Assembly (NCBI RefSeq): GCF_003255815.1
Contig: NC_037674.1
Coordinates: 2,538,753-2,602,752, forward strand
From: Theropithecus gelada
Taxonomy: Eukaryota > Chordata > Mammalia > Primates > Cercopithecidae
Direction: 5' to 3'
DNA length: 64,000 nt
Part shown: positions 42,958 to 54,364 of the stretch, in pieces
How the letters are laid out: each line of letters starts with the position of its first letter
Numbering within the stretch: the stretch's first letter is position 1
The notes under the pieces: model-generated
The model's input: the letters and a program-made list of their open reading frames with translations, nothing else
Told to the model about the DNA's origin: nothing
The model's database searches: none
Made by a program: the position numbers and the translations under genes

Positions 42958-44521
42958 AAAGATGGCCATATCTTAATCACATCATTTCTTCAGCAATTAT
43001 TACTTAGATTTATGCCACACAAAGAACCTTTCATACTCAAATATTTACCTACCCTAAGGCATAGTTTGAACAAGAACGGTAGAGTAAATATTTTATTTTT
43101 TTTCAAGTCTGCTTTCAGAAGAATGAATTTTCTGCATTGTAAACAAGCTTTTATTTTAAAGTTTTGTTATAATCCCATCTTTGATGTAGTTTGGTCCATT
43201 GCCTTTTGCTCTTAACTGCCTCCTCCAGCCATCAGCCTTGGATGTGGATATCAACAAGCACAGTTGGTTCCCTAGCACACCCTCTGACAGCCCAGCTCTT
43301 TCCTAGGTCTTGGGAGACTAACCCAGTCAGTGATCTTCTCTTCCAATGAAAGAGAATTTCATTTTTATACAAGGGTTCATGCTAAGTTCCCTCTCCCCAG
43401 TGGGTCAACCCACAGCTGGAGTCTGCAGAAGTATGTGAGGAGTCCATACTCAAACACCTGGGCGGGCCTTTACCTGGACTAAAACCAGGGGTGTGCAGGA
43501 GCTGGCTTGCATAGGCTCACAGGAGGTGACTATGCGTACCTCTCCCAGATTCTGTCTGCAGGGATAGCACTGCGGTAGCTGGAAATCAACCAAGGTGGAA
43601 GTAATTACACCATGGAAATTGGCAAACACTGCAAATCAGAGCTGTTCCTCCCTGGAGATCTGCTATTAAACATTTACTGCACACTCCTGCAAAACCTCCG
43701 CAGGCCGCCGACAGCAGCGTGGGTTTCCACCTATCTCTGATTTTTCTTTCTGTTTTTGGTTCCTGGGAATTTCCATTTGCTTGTTTCAAATTGGCTGTAT
43801 TTTTACATTTAATGACATATCAAATTCAGAATGCATTTGTGTTGGTAGCAGGAAAGAAGGCCTTCCCAGTGTGCCACGTTGTCAGAGACACCTCTAAGCC
43901 ACAGCGAGAGGGTCTGTGGGTCGATGGTGTGTGGGTTGGGGCGGGAGTGGCTGAAGAGGGCCGGGAGTGTTTCGGCGCTGGAGAATCATCTGTTGGCTGC
44001 TCCCTGCACAAGGGTTTCCGCGACGCCCTGACCTGCTGGCCTACATTCAGATAGGTTTTAAAGTTTCAAAAGACAATAGTAACCACACAGCAAGGGGAAG
44101 AGCGCTGGGAAAGGCGCCAGGGAGTGCAGAGTCCAGCTCAGGACACACAGGAATCTACCATATGGTAAAGGGAGCTGCTCAATCAGTGAGGAAAAGATAG
44201 GTTAGGCCTCACATCTTTATCTTATTAAAATAATTTTTAAAACAAAATATTTAACTTATTCCTTGCAACAGATAAGCTCCAGATAAAACACATTTTAATT
44301 TTTAAAAAATTATAAAAGTAAAATAGTACAAGCTAATTTAGGTGACTATTTTAATATAATTTTCACAAGCAGCCAAAGTTGAAACACTGACACATCATCA
44401 AAGCCAGAAGCTATAAAGAAGAGTATCAATGGGGTTTATCTATATAACTTTTTAAATATCAATTTTTTTCTCATGGAAAGATTAAGACAAATAGCCAACT
44501 GAGTTTAAAGTATCTCTAATA
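42958..44521. other. Unassigned sequence
   Basis: About 1.5 kb. The words 'accatggaaattggcaaaca' and 'caaatcagagctgttcctcc' near 43610-43650 suggest an old repeat that I cannot name. Overlapping frames at 43586-44200 on both strands have no motif. No gene supported. Confidence 0.4.
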
Positions 44522-44817
44522 GGCCAGGCACGGTGGCTCATGCCTGTAATCCTAGCACTTTGGGAGGTCGAGGCAGGCAGATCATTTGAGGCCAGGAGTT
44601 TGAGACCAGCCTGGCCAACATGGGGAAACCCCATCACTACTAAAAATATAAAAATTAGCGAGGTATGGTAGTGTGCATTTGTAATCCCAGCTACATGGGA
44701 AGATGAGGCATGAGAATCACTTGAACCTGGGAAGGCAGAGGTTGCATTGAGCTGAGATGGCACTACTGTCCTCCAGCCTGGGCAATAGAGTGAGACTCCA
44801 TCTCAAAAAAAAAAAAC
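44522..44817 (+). mobile_element. Full-length Alu (old)
   Basis: Starts 'ggccaggcacggtggctcat' and ends in a run of A at 44806-44817. Numerous substitutions. Confidence 0.93.
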
Positions 44818-44819
44818 CT

Positions 44820-45168
44820 ACCAAAATATGGATTGTTTTCAACTTTAGTTTCAAAATTATTCTAAAGTTTATGAGACAATAGGAAATAAAACTTTGAAAG
44901 AGAAAAATGATACAGAACTTGCATCAGTGCACATAAAGTTTATCATGAAGCTACAATTACAAAAGTATTATTCCAGCACAGAAATAGATTGGCACCCAGT
45001 AAAACTGCATAGAAGGGCAGATACTGACCCCACTGTATCTAGGGAGTTATAAGTAATAACTCTGGCTGTTGGGAAAGGAAGAGTCATGCAATAAATGGTG
45101 CTCAGCCAATTGGTTAATTCCAAGGAGAAAAATTAAGTTAGATTTCACTTTGACAAGAAACACTAAAG
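44820..45168 (+). mobile_element. L1 ORF2 fragment
   Basis: 'gaagctacaattacaaaagt', 'gaaatagattggcacccag', 'caataaatggtgctcagcca' and 'agttagatttcactttgaca' are diverged L1 ORF2 C-terminal text, sense strand. Flanked by an Alu on the left. Confidence 0.65.
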
Positions 45169-45192
45169 CTGGCTGGGCATGGTGGCTCATGC
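45169..45192 (+). repeat. Alu 5' end stub
   Basis: 'ggctgggcatggtggctcat' plus 'gcc' is the first ~24 bases of an Alu and then stops. It may be a remnant left when later DNA arrived beside it. Confidence 0.6.
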
Positions 45193-45237
45193 CACCATAG
45201 AGCAGGTGGCATAAGGGGTTGGGGGTTGAGGAGGCAG

Positions 45238-45753
45238 TGAGAGGTGAAGCCAGCTGGACTTCTGGGTGAGTGGGGTCTTGGTGAACTTTTCTGTCTCACA
45301 AAAGGATTGTAAAATGCACCAATCAGCACTCTGTAGCTAGGATTGCAAAACACACCAATCAGCACTCTGTGGCTAGCTAGAGGTTTGTAAAATTCACCAA
45401 TCAGCACTCTGTAAAAATGCACCAATCAGCTCTCTGTGACTAGCTAGAGGATTGTAAAATAGACCAATCAGTGCTCTGTAAAATGGGCCAATCAGCACAC
45501 TGTAAAACGGCCCAATCAGCAGGACATGGGTGGGGACAAATAAGGGAATAAAAGCTGGCCACCTGCAGCTGGGCAGCACACAGCTGGAGTCTGTTCCTGG
45601 AATGTGGGAACGTTGTTTCTTCCACTTTTGCAATAAATCTTGCTGCTGTTCCCTCTGGGTTTGTGCCGTCTTTAAGAGCTGTAACACTCACGGTAAAGTT
45701 TCGCAGCTCCGTTCTTGAAGTCAGCATGACCACGAACCCGCTGGAAGGAACCA
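45238..45753 (+). mobile_element. Second solo LTR12-type LTR (HERV9 family)
   Basis: Starts at TG 45238 ('tgagaggtgaagccagctgg'). Seven CCAAT motifs lie between 45319 and 45516, followed by 'aataagggaataaaagctgg' (promoter), 'gcaataaatcttgctgctg' (poly(A) region, about 45634) and a single U5 module ending 'ctggaaggaacca'. Shorter than the first LTR12 because it has fewer U5 modules. The four bases before it (GCAG) and after it (GCAC) differ by one. Minus-strand frames across the CCAAT array are by-products. Confidence 0.9.
45319..45516 (+). promoter_or_regulatory. Seven-copy CCAAT array of the second LTR12
   Basis: Seven CCAATCAG motifs with intact cores. Known role in the family: NF-Y binding that drives the LTR promoter. 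Here all seven keep the full CCAATCAG octamer, whereas the first LTR12 has diverged octamers in two of its seven. Confidence 0.7.
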
Positions 45754-45759
45754 GCACGA

Positions 45760-46800
45760 AGAAGGCAGTCAGAATGGGGTAGGGGTGGCAGCTGGTCATT
45801 GAGGATGTGGCCATCAAACAGTTCTGAGCGTTAAGAATAGTTATGACCAAAAGTAAAGGAACAGTGTAGTTCTACAGTTTTTGCCTAAAAATCTGTATAT
45901 GGGGTTGGGATTTTTACAAAGCATAGGAGATGAAGTATCTATGTCACACTAGGGATTCTTTTTCGGTGTTGAGTTGTGATTTCCGTATCTTCATATTGTG
46001 TTTCCTACACTGTTTTGAATACATGTTTTAAGAAACACTGTTTTGAGTACATCTCCTAAGTAAACAGAAATGGGTTTATTGGTTTCCTTTTATAACTGTA
46101 TGTTGAACTAAATACTCCGAAACACCCTCCTGCTGAAAACAAAAACAATAGAAAAATTAAAAAAAAAATTTAATGAATGGGCAAAATAATTTCTAAAAGT
46201 GCAAAGGCTGGAAAAGAAAAGAGGGACCAGATTGGCAAGAGCCTGTAGCCCCGCCCCCTTCCCCCGGGACGCCACCTCAGCTGGAAGCAGCCAGGACGTG
46301 CTAAGGTTCCAGCCCAGACACCCATCCGAAGGCTACAGACCAGGGCTGGGACCAATCAGGGACCCAGCACAGTCACAGGCTGGCCCGGGGCAGGTTCTCT
46401 GAATTCATCCTTGCCTCCTGTCTCAGAAATCTCCTAATGAGCATTTACCCCAAAGAAGTCTCAGACTGATAGTGGGCTCCGGCCAGATTAACCCCAGAAA
46501 CGTCATGGTGAGCAAAATAAGCAGGAATGAGTAGCTGGATAGAATAAATAATGTGTGTGTCCGTGTTGATGATTTCCAAAAGTATGGAAATTTTAATCAT
46601 GAATTATTTACGTATTGTGACAAAAATTTTAAAAAAGGAAATACGTATAGCTTCAAAATGTAAAACTCCCAATTCTACATAGTGGTAGCTCCAAAACTCT
46701 CTCAGAAAGGGACAGATCAAATCATTACAAATGTAAAGGCTTCAAATTCACAATCCCCAGGACTGCATTTATTCAGGAGGGCATATGCTTTACTTTCCAA
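45760..46800. other. Unassigned sequence with a small GC-rich patch
   Basis: Mostly unassigned. At 46240-46400 GC rises sharply, with a GC box 'ccccgcccc' (about 46249) and an 'accaatcaggg' CCAAT motif (about 46350), loosely promoter-like. No exon follows that I can support. Confidence 0.4.
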
Positions 46801-47690
46801 CACACATGTAATTTTTAAAATAAACTATCCTCAACCACAAAGGCAATCATCATAAATTTCAAGAAGTTAACACCATTAAAACATTTATTTTCACAAAGCA
46901 ATAAAATTAGAAAACAAAAAAACAAACATTTACATAACTTTTAATTAAAAATCAAATAGAAGTAGAAATTGCAAACCTTTGTAACTGAATAATAAGAGCG
47001 CCGAATTTCCAATCCTGTGAGATGAAGGAGGCAAAAGGCACTTTGAGAACCACGGGTATTCTTAAATGCATTAATTAAATTCGAAGATGCATTAAAAATA
47101 AATTAAGCTTTCCACTCAAGAATCTAGGAGAAAGAACAGCACAATAAACCCAAATAAATTAGAAGAAAAGAAGGAAAAAACCAATTTAATTCAATAAAAT
47201 AAACCCACACACAAAACTTTCAGATAATCAGCAGTGCCAAAATAATATTTTATGAAATCGCCAATAAAACAAACTTCGAGTAAGTAGAATAAACAACAGG
47301 AAAGACATAAGTAATATAGGAAACAAAAGGTACACAGCAGGACCAGGCGTGATGGCTCACGCCCAGAATCCCAGCACTCTGGGAGGCCGAGGTGGGAGGA
47401 TGCCTTGAGCTCAGTAGTTGGAGACCAACCTGGGCAATATGGCGAAACCCTGTCTCTACTAAAAATACAGAAATTAGCCGGGCCTGGTGTCTACTTGGGA
47501 GGCTGAGGTGGGAGGAGGCAGATACTGCAGTGAGCCAAGATCATGCCACTGTACTCCAGTCTGGGTGACAGAGCGAGACTCTGTCTCAAGAAAAAAAAGA
47601 TATTAAAATTAAAAAGGCACAAAAGGCACATAGCAGTGCCAAGGCAGCAAGGATTTACGTGTCATAAAAGATTTACATGCAGCTTTAGTT
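46800..47690 (+). mobile_element. Old L1 ORF2 fragment split by an Alu
   Basis: A-rich text such as 'aaataaattagaagaaaaga', 'aataaacccaaataaattag' and 'cagataatcagcagtgcca' follows diverged L1 ORF2. An Alu interrupts it at 47341-47618. The 5' border is vague. Confidence 0.55.
47341..47618 (+). mobile_element. Alu with 18-bp duplication and internal deletion
   Basis: Flanked by 'acaaaaggtacacagcag' (47323-47340) and 'acaaaaggcacatagcag' (47619-47636), two mismatches. The right arm lacks about 25 bases after 'ccgggcctggtg'. Old enough for the duplication to have drifted. Confidence 0.9.
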
Positions 47691-49690
47691 CAATAAAAAT
47701 ACGGGTGGACTTGGGGACTGTGGTCTCTCTCGGCAACTCGTCTCCATCTTATTTTACTCCTGCAAGAGGGTTTCCTACTACACAACGATGAAATGCGTCT
47801 TTTTTTGTGATAACTCACACTGAAAAGTAGACATTTTAGGTAAAGAATATGATTGAAAATGAGAGACTTGAGCAGGAGACAAAGGGCAGATAGATAAACT
47901 GGTGTGCTCACACCCAGGAGGAAAATTAGCCTGGGACACAGCCTTTCTCCCTGTTTACATTCTACTTGAGTAAGCAGGAGGTACATTTATGCCAATAAGA
48001 AGATGAGCTGTGATTTGGAAAACTGTGGGGCTGGGGGGGACGCGGCATCATCAGTCATTCCTGCCAGTCAGCACCCTGACTGATGACCTGCAAGGCCGAA
48101 GCAGCCAGGAGAACACAGGACCGCGCTAGAACGTCCAATCCAGAGGAAAAACAATCTATACTATAAAGTGATCGTGTTCATCTCAGTGTGTGACAAGGAA
48201 GACGATGGCACCTGGTTCCAGGAGCCAAACGTTTCCACATCCCTGCGAGGCAGGTGTCTTCGCACATTCTTTCTCGGGATCAGCATCCCACTGCTCTCAG
48301 AGGCTTTGAAGTTAGTCTGGTGCAGCGGGCATCACGTGCAGCCACAGGTAACCCGGGTGGGGAGGGTGCGCTTTCCAGTCACCCACCACCATGGCACATG
48401 GCTCCGGCACCACTGCCAAGCCTCAGCTCTCTGCAACTCCTCAAGGGACTTTGTGCTCAGTTTCTCTGCAGAGAAAACTGCAGAGCAGAAAGTAACTCCC
48501 AGAAAGGACCACTTTAAGGACAGATTGTCCTAGCAATGACCACCTCCTGGTACACAGGCTCCATTTAAGCCTCTTGAATTTTCAATACAAAATTTCCAGA
48601 AGATTCAAAAGCTGCCTGCATGGCTCGTTCTCAGATGTTTAATAAGCACTGTGATGTCGGCTTGATTAATAAGAGAATATTTGGGGCCCAGGCTCAGTGA
48701 CCTCCTTAAAGCAGACTAGTTGGCACCCCTCAAACTGGCTGTGCCCACCCGTGGGGTGGAGATCCTCCAGGACACTGCCTCCCATTTAATATTGAACGGT
48801 AATGTGTGTGAATCCCTTAAGACCTGGGGTGGAGAGAAGGAACACACATCAACAACTCCAGGTCAAGCTAGGGGATATTTTAGAATTTTTTGCCAGGAAG
48901 AGATTTTTATTGAAAATAATGCTTACTTTGGGGAGTTCACCTGCTCTCTCCAAGAGCAGCCCCCTTGATGAAGCTGGGAATCCCCAACTGTCTTGGCCTG
49001 TCCTACATATGCCCATTGACCCCAGGTGGACCTGCTGTGTACCTGTCTAACCCTAGCACCCAGACCACTGCCCTCGTCTCTCACTGGCCAGGCAAAGTAA
49101 GCTCACAGCATTCACCAGCTCAAGGTGATGGTCACATGTGGCCTTTTGGTGTCGGGGTACAACAGGATTTAATGTTAGGATGCAGGCTCAGAAAGTCGCC
49201 TGTGTGTTGTTGCTTGCCAAGTAACTCAGATATGAGCATTGTACTGACAAAGACCATGTCAAGCTTCTCATTGTCATTCTTGAGTTCTGTAAGGGGATTG
49301 ATCCTAAGGTGTAAGGCTATGTCTGTTTACCTTGGGACTCAAGCATATTTATTTCAAAATACAGTCTTTCATAAAATGTATCTCAGTGTATGACTAGTGC
49401 ATCAAATGCCGCAAGCCATTGTAGAGACCTACAGAGAACACGGTCATGAGCCCTCCACCTCGCCTCCTTATCTCTAATCCTTCTACCACAGGGCTCATTT
49501 TAACCTGGTAAAAACTGTTCTAAAACTGTTCATTATAAAAATATGAATACATATATGTGTAAATAAATGGCATCATATATTCCCATCTGTAAACAGAGAT
49601 GTGTTTTCCATAGTTTTTAATGACCTAATTTATGTTGAACCGGTGATAAATTACATAGTATAAATTTCAAACGCTCCAAAAATATATACA
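47691..49690. other. Unassigned 2-kb stretch
   Basis: No repeat or gene recognised. Open frames of 80-142 codons exist on the plus strand (48168-48533, 48965-49393) but overlap in different frames and show no domain. 49500-49690 is AT-rich. Confidence 0.4.
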
Positions 49691-49694
49691 CAGG

Positions 49695-50136
49695 TGTACT
49701 GGGTTGAACAATGTCCCTTAAAAATTCACATCCACCCAGAGCCTTCAAATGTGAGCTTTTTTGGAAAGAGGGCCTTTGCAACTGTAACTATTCTGGAACT
49801 TCAAGATAGCATTATCCTGGATTTAGCATCAGCTCTCAATTCGACGACTGGGGGCCTCATAAGAAGAGGAAAGCATCCGGAGTCACCGAGGGATGATGGC
49901 CACGTGAAGATGGAGGTAGAGGCTGGAGAGATGCTACTGCAGACCCAGGAACCCCAGGGGCCACCAGAAGCTGGAATAGGCAGAAAGATCCTCCACTAGG
50001 GCTTTCAGAAAGCTCCAGGCCCTGCCGACACCTGGATTTCAGGTTTTAGCCTTTAGAACTGTGAGAGAATGAATTTCGGTTGTTTTAAGGCCTGAGTTTG
50101 TGATAATTTGTTATGGCAGCCACAGGAAACAAATAG
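49695..50136 (+). mobile_element. MLT1-type MaLR LTR
   Basis: 'gttgaacaatgtcccttaaa', 'aaattcacatccacccagag', 'ggcctcataagaagaggaaa', 'gtcaccgagggatgatggcc' and 'gataatttgttatggcagcc' are in MLT1 order. The opening TG is at 49695. About 440 bases, no internal part. Confidence 0.85.
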
Positions 50137-50279
50137 AAAAGGAAAGAATGTAACACACACAGTCCTTGTCCCCTGTCCCCCACTTCCTTTCCTGAGCACT
50201 CACTGAGTAGTTTCTCATCTATCTTTCTAGAACCTTCACCTCCACGTGCACTTTCAGCAGATGGTGACAGTACACTCTG

Positions 50280-50890
50280 TTCTGCCCATTATTTCATAAT
50301 AAATCTTGGCTTTCATCACATATTAGTTCACTGTTGCACTCTTTATGGTGGCTGCATAATCTTCATTTAATTATTTTTCCTGATCTTATGCTGCCACCAA
50401 CAATGCTACAGCGAATGCCCCTGCACACATATCATGTGCACGTGTCTGAGTGTAACTACAGGCTACATTCCCAGCGGTGGAATCACTGGGACAGAAGGTG
50501 GATTTGTTTTTACATTCTAGTAGTTCTGGCTCAGTTGTGTTCTGCCTGCAATATCCCTGCACCCTTCCCAGAAAGGCGTGCCCTCACCCACCTTGATCTT
50601 CGATAATCTAGGTGAAGAGTGGCATGAGGATTTGGGTTGACTGTCTATTTATATGGATAGGAACAATTTTTATCTCCTTTCCTGAAAAAGGTTAAAATCC
50701 TTTTGATGTTTCTGTTGGCTTGTTGAGGATTTTATTGTTAGAGGAGCTCTTTGTTCAGTTAGGAAAATTGTATTTTTCTGTGACATAAATTGTGTATAAC
50801 TTTCCCAGTTATTTGTCTTCTGATCTTGTTTATGGGGATAGGTGATTGTCAGGAGTTTTTTTAGCTGTATGTATTGACTTTTTTTCAAAG
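50280..50890 (-). mobile_element. Antisense L1M fragment
   Basis: Reversed ORF2 text such as 'ggtggctgcataatcttcat', 'ctgccaccaacaatgctaca', 'ttgttgaggattttattgtt' and 'cccagttatttgtcttctga'. Diverged, no frame. Confidence 0.65.
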
Positions 50891-50899
50891 TTTTTGTTT

Positions 50900-51180
50900 T
50901 ATACTGCTATATGTTATTTACTATGGCAAAATATATACAACATGATGTTTACTATCTTAACCAGTTTTAAGCATACCATTAAGTGTATTTAATACATAGT
51001 ATTAAATATAGTCACATTGTTGTCCAGCCATTACCACTATCCATCTCCAGAACTGTTTCATCTTCCTAAGCTGAAACTCTGCACCCATTAAACACTAACT
51101 CTCCGTTCGGCCTCCTCCAGCCCCCGGTGATCACCATTCTACTTATATTGCTGTATTTTTATAACATATTTTAAAAGGCA
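50900..51180 (-). mobile_element. Antisense L1 3' end
   Basis: 'ttgttgtccagccattacca', 'ctatccatctccagaactgt', 'gctgaaactctgcacccatt' and 'ggtgatcaccattctact' are the reverse complement of the L1 3' end also seen in sense orientation at 35870-36000. Confidence 0.85.
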
Positions 51181-51349
51181 TTTTCCACTCCCTACCAACC
51201 TTCTCTTATATTCTATTATAATTTTTTGTTTTGATTTTTAGATAAAAATATTTGCTTACTCTAGTTTACTTGGTGAAAATGTAAATTTATTTGGATATAC
51301 AGATTCTCCAAGACCATTTATAAATTTATTCCCTATTAATTTTTTAAAC

Positions 51350-52339
51350 ATTCATATTTATTTTAATTTAAAAAACTGTATAGATTGAGTACAACATACC
51401 TTGAAACACATATACATTGTGGAATGGCTAAATCAAGCTGAGTAACGTATGCATGATTTCACATACTTATTATTTATCATGGTGAGAATGCTTAAAATGT
51501 ACCTTCTTTGCAGTTTTCAAGAATAGAATACATTGTTATTACCTATAGTCACCATGTTTTATTCCCTACAAATTTTACCCAATTTGGTCAAATGAATTTA
51601 GGTACTATCAATTCATTCTATTTATCTTTCCTTTCATGAGTAGGCACCACACTCTTTTCATTATTAGCTTTTTAAAAATGTATTTCAACTTCTGATAAAC
51701 TTGCTCTTCCACCATCACTCCTGCTTAGAATTTTCCTAGCAATTATTGCTTATTTTTTATGTAATTAGCTTGTCCAGTTTGCGCAAATATATTCTGGTGG
51801 TATTTTATTGAAATTATGTTAAAAATACTAATTAATATAGTGGTAATGTCATCATGATGTTAATTCTTTCTACCCAAGAACGGTTTGCTCATATTTCATT
51901 TTGTACTGCTCACATGTATTTTAAACATTTTTTCACATAGATTTTGTACATTTCATATTAAGTTTATTCCTAAATGCACATTTATTATTGCTAAAAAATA
52001 GTCTTTTCTGTCATTAAAGCATTTAAATAGTTGTAGTTTGTACCCAGGAACCCAATTATTTGTTTTAATTTTATATTAGCTGATTACGTCCTCTATTTGT
52101 AACATTGTCTTGTAACTTTCTTAGAATTTCCAAATATAAAAGTATGCTATCTGCAAATAATCACTACTTTGTCTTCTCTTTTACATTTTTTATATTTTTT
52201 ACTTTTTGCCTTGGCTAGTAGGTTTGAAACAATATTAAATAGTAGTGATATTTCACATCCTTGTCTTTTACCTAATTTTAATGAATGGAAGAGATTCTTG
52301 TGTTCTCTCATTAAACATGGCACTGGCCTTTAATTTGAG

Positions 52340-52376
<37 letters not shown>

Positions 52377-52602
52377 GATTTTTAAATGTTAAGGAAGTAG
52401 GTATTCTTATTTTATTAAGGGTTTGATAAAAAATAAATGGCAAATACTTAAAATATATCTTTTCAGTATTTACAGAGATAATACTTTTATAGATAAATGT
52501 ATAAATTAAATTGCATTATATTCAGGAAATTATATTAAGAGATTTTCCAGTATTGAACTACACTTGCATCCTTTAAACAGTCCGGAAATTGGTCAATCTT
52601 TA
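51350..52602 (-). mobile_element. Antisense L1 (3' UTR to ORF2), left part
   Basis: Starts with reversed L1MA/MB 3' UTR ('tacattgtggaatggctaaa', 51415) and goes on into reversed ORF2 ('gttaattctttctacccaag', 51858; 'ttacctaattttaatgaatg', 52268; 'aggaagtaggtattcttatt', 52391). An (AC)n repeat interrupts it at 52343-52374. The text resumes after the LTR at 53460. Confidence 0.8.
52343..52374. repeat. (AC)n dinucleotide repeat
   Basis: About 16 uninterrupted AC units. It sits at the left edge of the copy of the inverted duplication. Confidence 0.97.
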
Positions 52603-52736
52603 TGAGGCAGGAGAATAGGGAATTAGGGTAACCAGAGGTTAAGACATAAGCAAAAGCACAGCAGATGCAGCCATTTCTAGGCAAGATTGAGCAGCATCTT
52701 CACTCCTGTGATAACAAGACAGAAGTTTCCACTTCA

Positions 52737-53040
52737 GGCCGGGCGCGGTGGCTCAAGCCTGTAATCCCAGCACTTTGGGAGGCCGAGATGGGCGGATCAC
52801 GAGGTCAGGAGATCGAGACCATCCTGGCTAACACGGTGAAACCCCGTCTCTACTAAAAATACAAAAAACTAGCCGGGCGAGGTGGCAGGCGCCTGTAGTC
52901 CCAGCTACTCGGGAGGCTGAGGCAGGAGAATGGCGTGAACCCGGGAGGCGGAGCTTGCAGTGAGCTGAGATCCGGCCACTGTACTCCAGCCTGGGTGGCA
53001 GAGCAAGACTCCGTCTCAAAAAAAAAAAAAAAAAAAAAAA
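52737..53040 (+). mobile_element. AluYR-type young Alu with 15/16-bp duplication
   Basis: Intact Alu with the same diagnostic states as 30167 ('ctagccgggcgaggtggc', 'gagatccggccactg') and a 23-base A tail. The flanks 'gaagtttccacttca' (52722-52736) and 'gaagtctccacttca' (53041-53055) differ by one base. It entered the LTR after the inverted copy at 58706 was made or in only one of the two copies. Confidence 0.95.
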
Positions 53041-53050
53041 GAAGTCTCCA

Positions 53051-53136
53051 CTTCAGCCTCTGATTGACAGCGGGCCGAGTCTCCACTTCAGCCTCTGATT
53101 GACAGCGGGCCGAGTCTCCACTTCAGCCTCTGATTG
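53051..53136 (+). repeat. 35-bp tandem repeat inside the LTR
   Basis: A unit starting 'cttcagcctctgattgacag' occurs twice without any change (53051-53085, 53086-53120) and then for another 16 bases. The inverted copy at 58706-59252 has only one such unit, so the expansion is specific to this copy. Confidence 0.93.
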
Positions 53137-53459
53137 GTCACCAACCAATCCTTCATAGGGTGTAACCAATTGGAGGCCTCTAAAGGGCACCCAGAGTTGT
53201 TACCAAATTCTTTTAGCCTAATAAAAATCCTAAAGAACATTGCAACTGGGGATCTCAAGCTGCTTGCTTAAGCCTGCTCCCACTCTGTGGAGTGTACTTT
53301 TGCCTCAATAAATCTGTACTTTCATTACTCTGTTCTTTTGTTGTTTTGTTTATCATTGCTTCATTCTTTGGTTGTTTTGTTTAAGCATTTTGTTAATTTC
53401 TTTGTTCAACACACCAAGAACCTGGAAAACTCACAGTTAAGACCTTCCATCTGGTAACA

Positions 53460-54060
53460 CAATGTTGTCTGCTAAAATATTAATTAGGATATATTACCTA
53501 GAATTTTTGCATTGACATTTATGTCAGCTTAGTTATTTTTTTATTTTGTTCTTTTTATTGTTGTGTGTTTTGTAAATTTTATTTAAATAATTTAAAAGAT
53601 TTTCCTGCTTTTTTTGCTGCTGGATAGTTTCAAATAGACTTAGAACAGCTTCCTGTTCTTTAAGGTTTTGGTAGAATTTCTGTCAGTGAATTCTATTATA
53701 ATTTCTTTTGTGGTTCCATTTTTGATTTATGGTGTTTACTTTTGTGTTGGTGTGTCTTTTTCCAACCTGGAGCATTTTATTTAATTTTTATTTCAGCAAT
53801 GAACTTTATGGCTTTACCATTATTCAAAACTCATTCCTCTGTTTGTTCAAACAGTACACATTATTTCCCAACTGTAACAATGAACATAGTGTATTCCCAC
53901 TGCTACACATTGTTCCTCTCTCCCTTCCACCACTGTATTTCAGTTGATTATTATTTTGATGTTTGCTTTTAAAGTTTAAAAATACTTATTCCTCTATTAT
54001 TTTGTCAGTTTTGAAATTACTTAACACCAGCTAGGAAAACAAGAATATCAGGATTTTTCT
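53460..54060 (-). mobile_element. Antisense L1, right part after the LTR
   Basis: 'gaatttttgcattgacattt' (53500), 'gcttcctgttctttaaggtt' (53648) and 'gtagaatttctgtcagtgaa' (53671) continue reversed L1 ORF2 in register with the part left of the LTR. After about 53760 the identity fades. Confidence 0.65.
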
Positions 54061-54364
54061 TTTTCTTTTTTTTTTTTTTTAAGACAGAGTCTTACTCTGT
54101 TGCCCAGGCTGGAGTGCAATGGCGCAATCTCAGCTCACTGCAACCTCCATCTCCTGGGTTCAAGCAATTCTCTTGCTTCAGCCTCCTGAGTAGCTGGGAC
54201 TACAGGTGCCTGCCACCACGCCAGGCTAATTTTTTTTTTTTTTTTTAGTAGAGGCGGGGTTTCACTGTGTTAGCCAGGATGATCTCGATCTCCTGACCTC
54301 GTGATCCACCTGCCTCGGCCTCTCAAAGTGCTGGGATTACAGGTGTGAGCCACTGCACCCGGCC
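54061..54364 (-). mobile_element. Antisense Alu with imperfect duplication
   Basis: Reversed Alu from a T-rich tail to 'gagccactgcacccggcc'. A flanking 'aagaatatcaggattttt' (54040) recurs as 'aagtatcaggatcttt' after the element (54366). Confidence 0.92.

Larger units (their letters stand above)
52374..53262 (+). repeat. Inverted duplication, copy 1 (L1 flank plus LTR 5' part)
   Basis: Compared with the reverse complement of 58706-59252, this segment aligns by eye from 'agatttttaaatg' through 'gagattttccagtattgaac', across the L1/LTR junction and through 'cctctaaagggcacc' to 'ttcttttagcctaa' and 'cattgcaa'. Copy 1 also holds an AluYR that copy 2 lacks. Sharing of the L1/LTR junction means one DNA block was copied, rather than two separate LTR insertions. 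Confidence 0.8.
52603..53459 (+). mobile_element. ERV LTR inserted in antisense L1, split by AluYR
   Basis: From TG at 52603 to CA near 53459, about 550 bases once the 304-base AluYR is removed. CCAAT-like 'tctgattggtcaccaaccaa' (53127) and 'gtaaccaattggaggcct', an 'aataaaaatcc' promoter-like site, and 'tgcctcaataaatctgtact' (poly(A) signal, about 53306) with a U5 ending 'ccatctggtaaca' fit a primate LTR. I cannot name the family. The target duplication is not clear. Confidence 0.75.
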
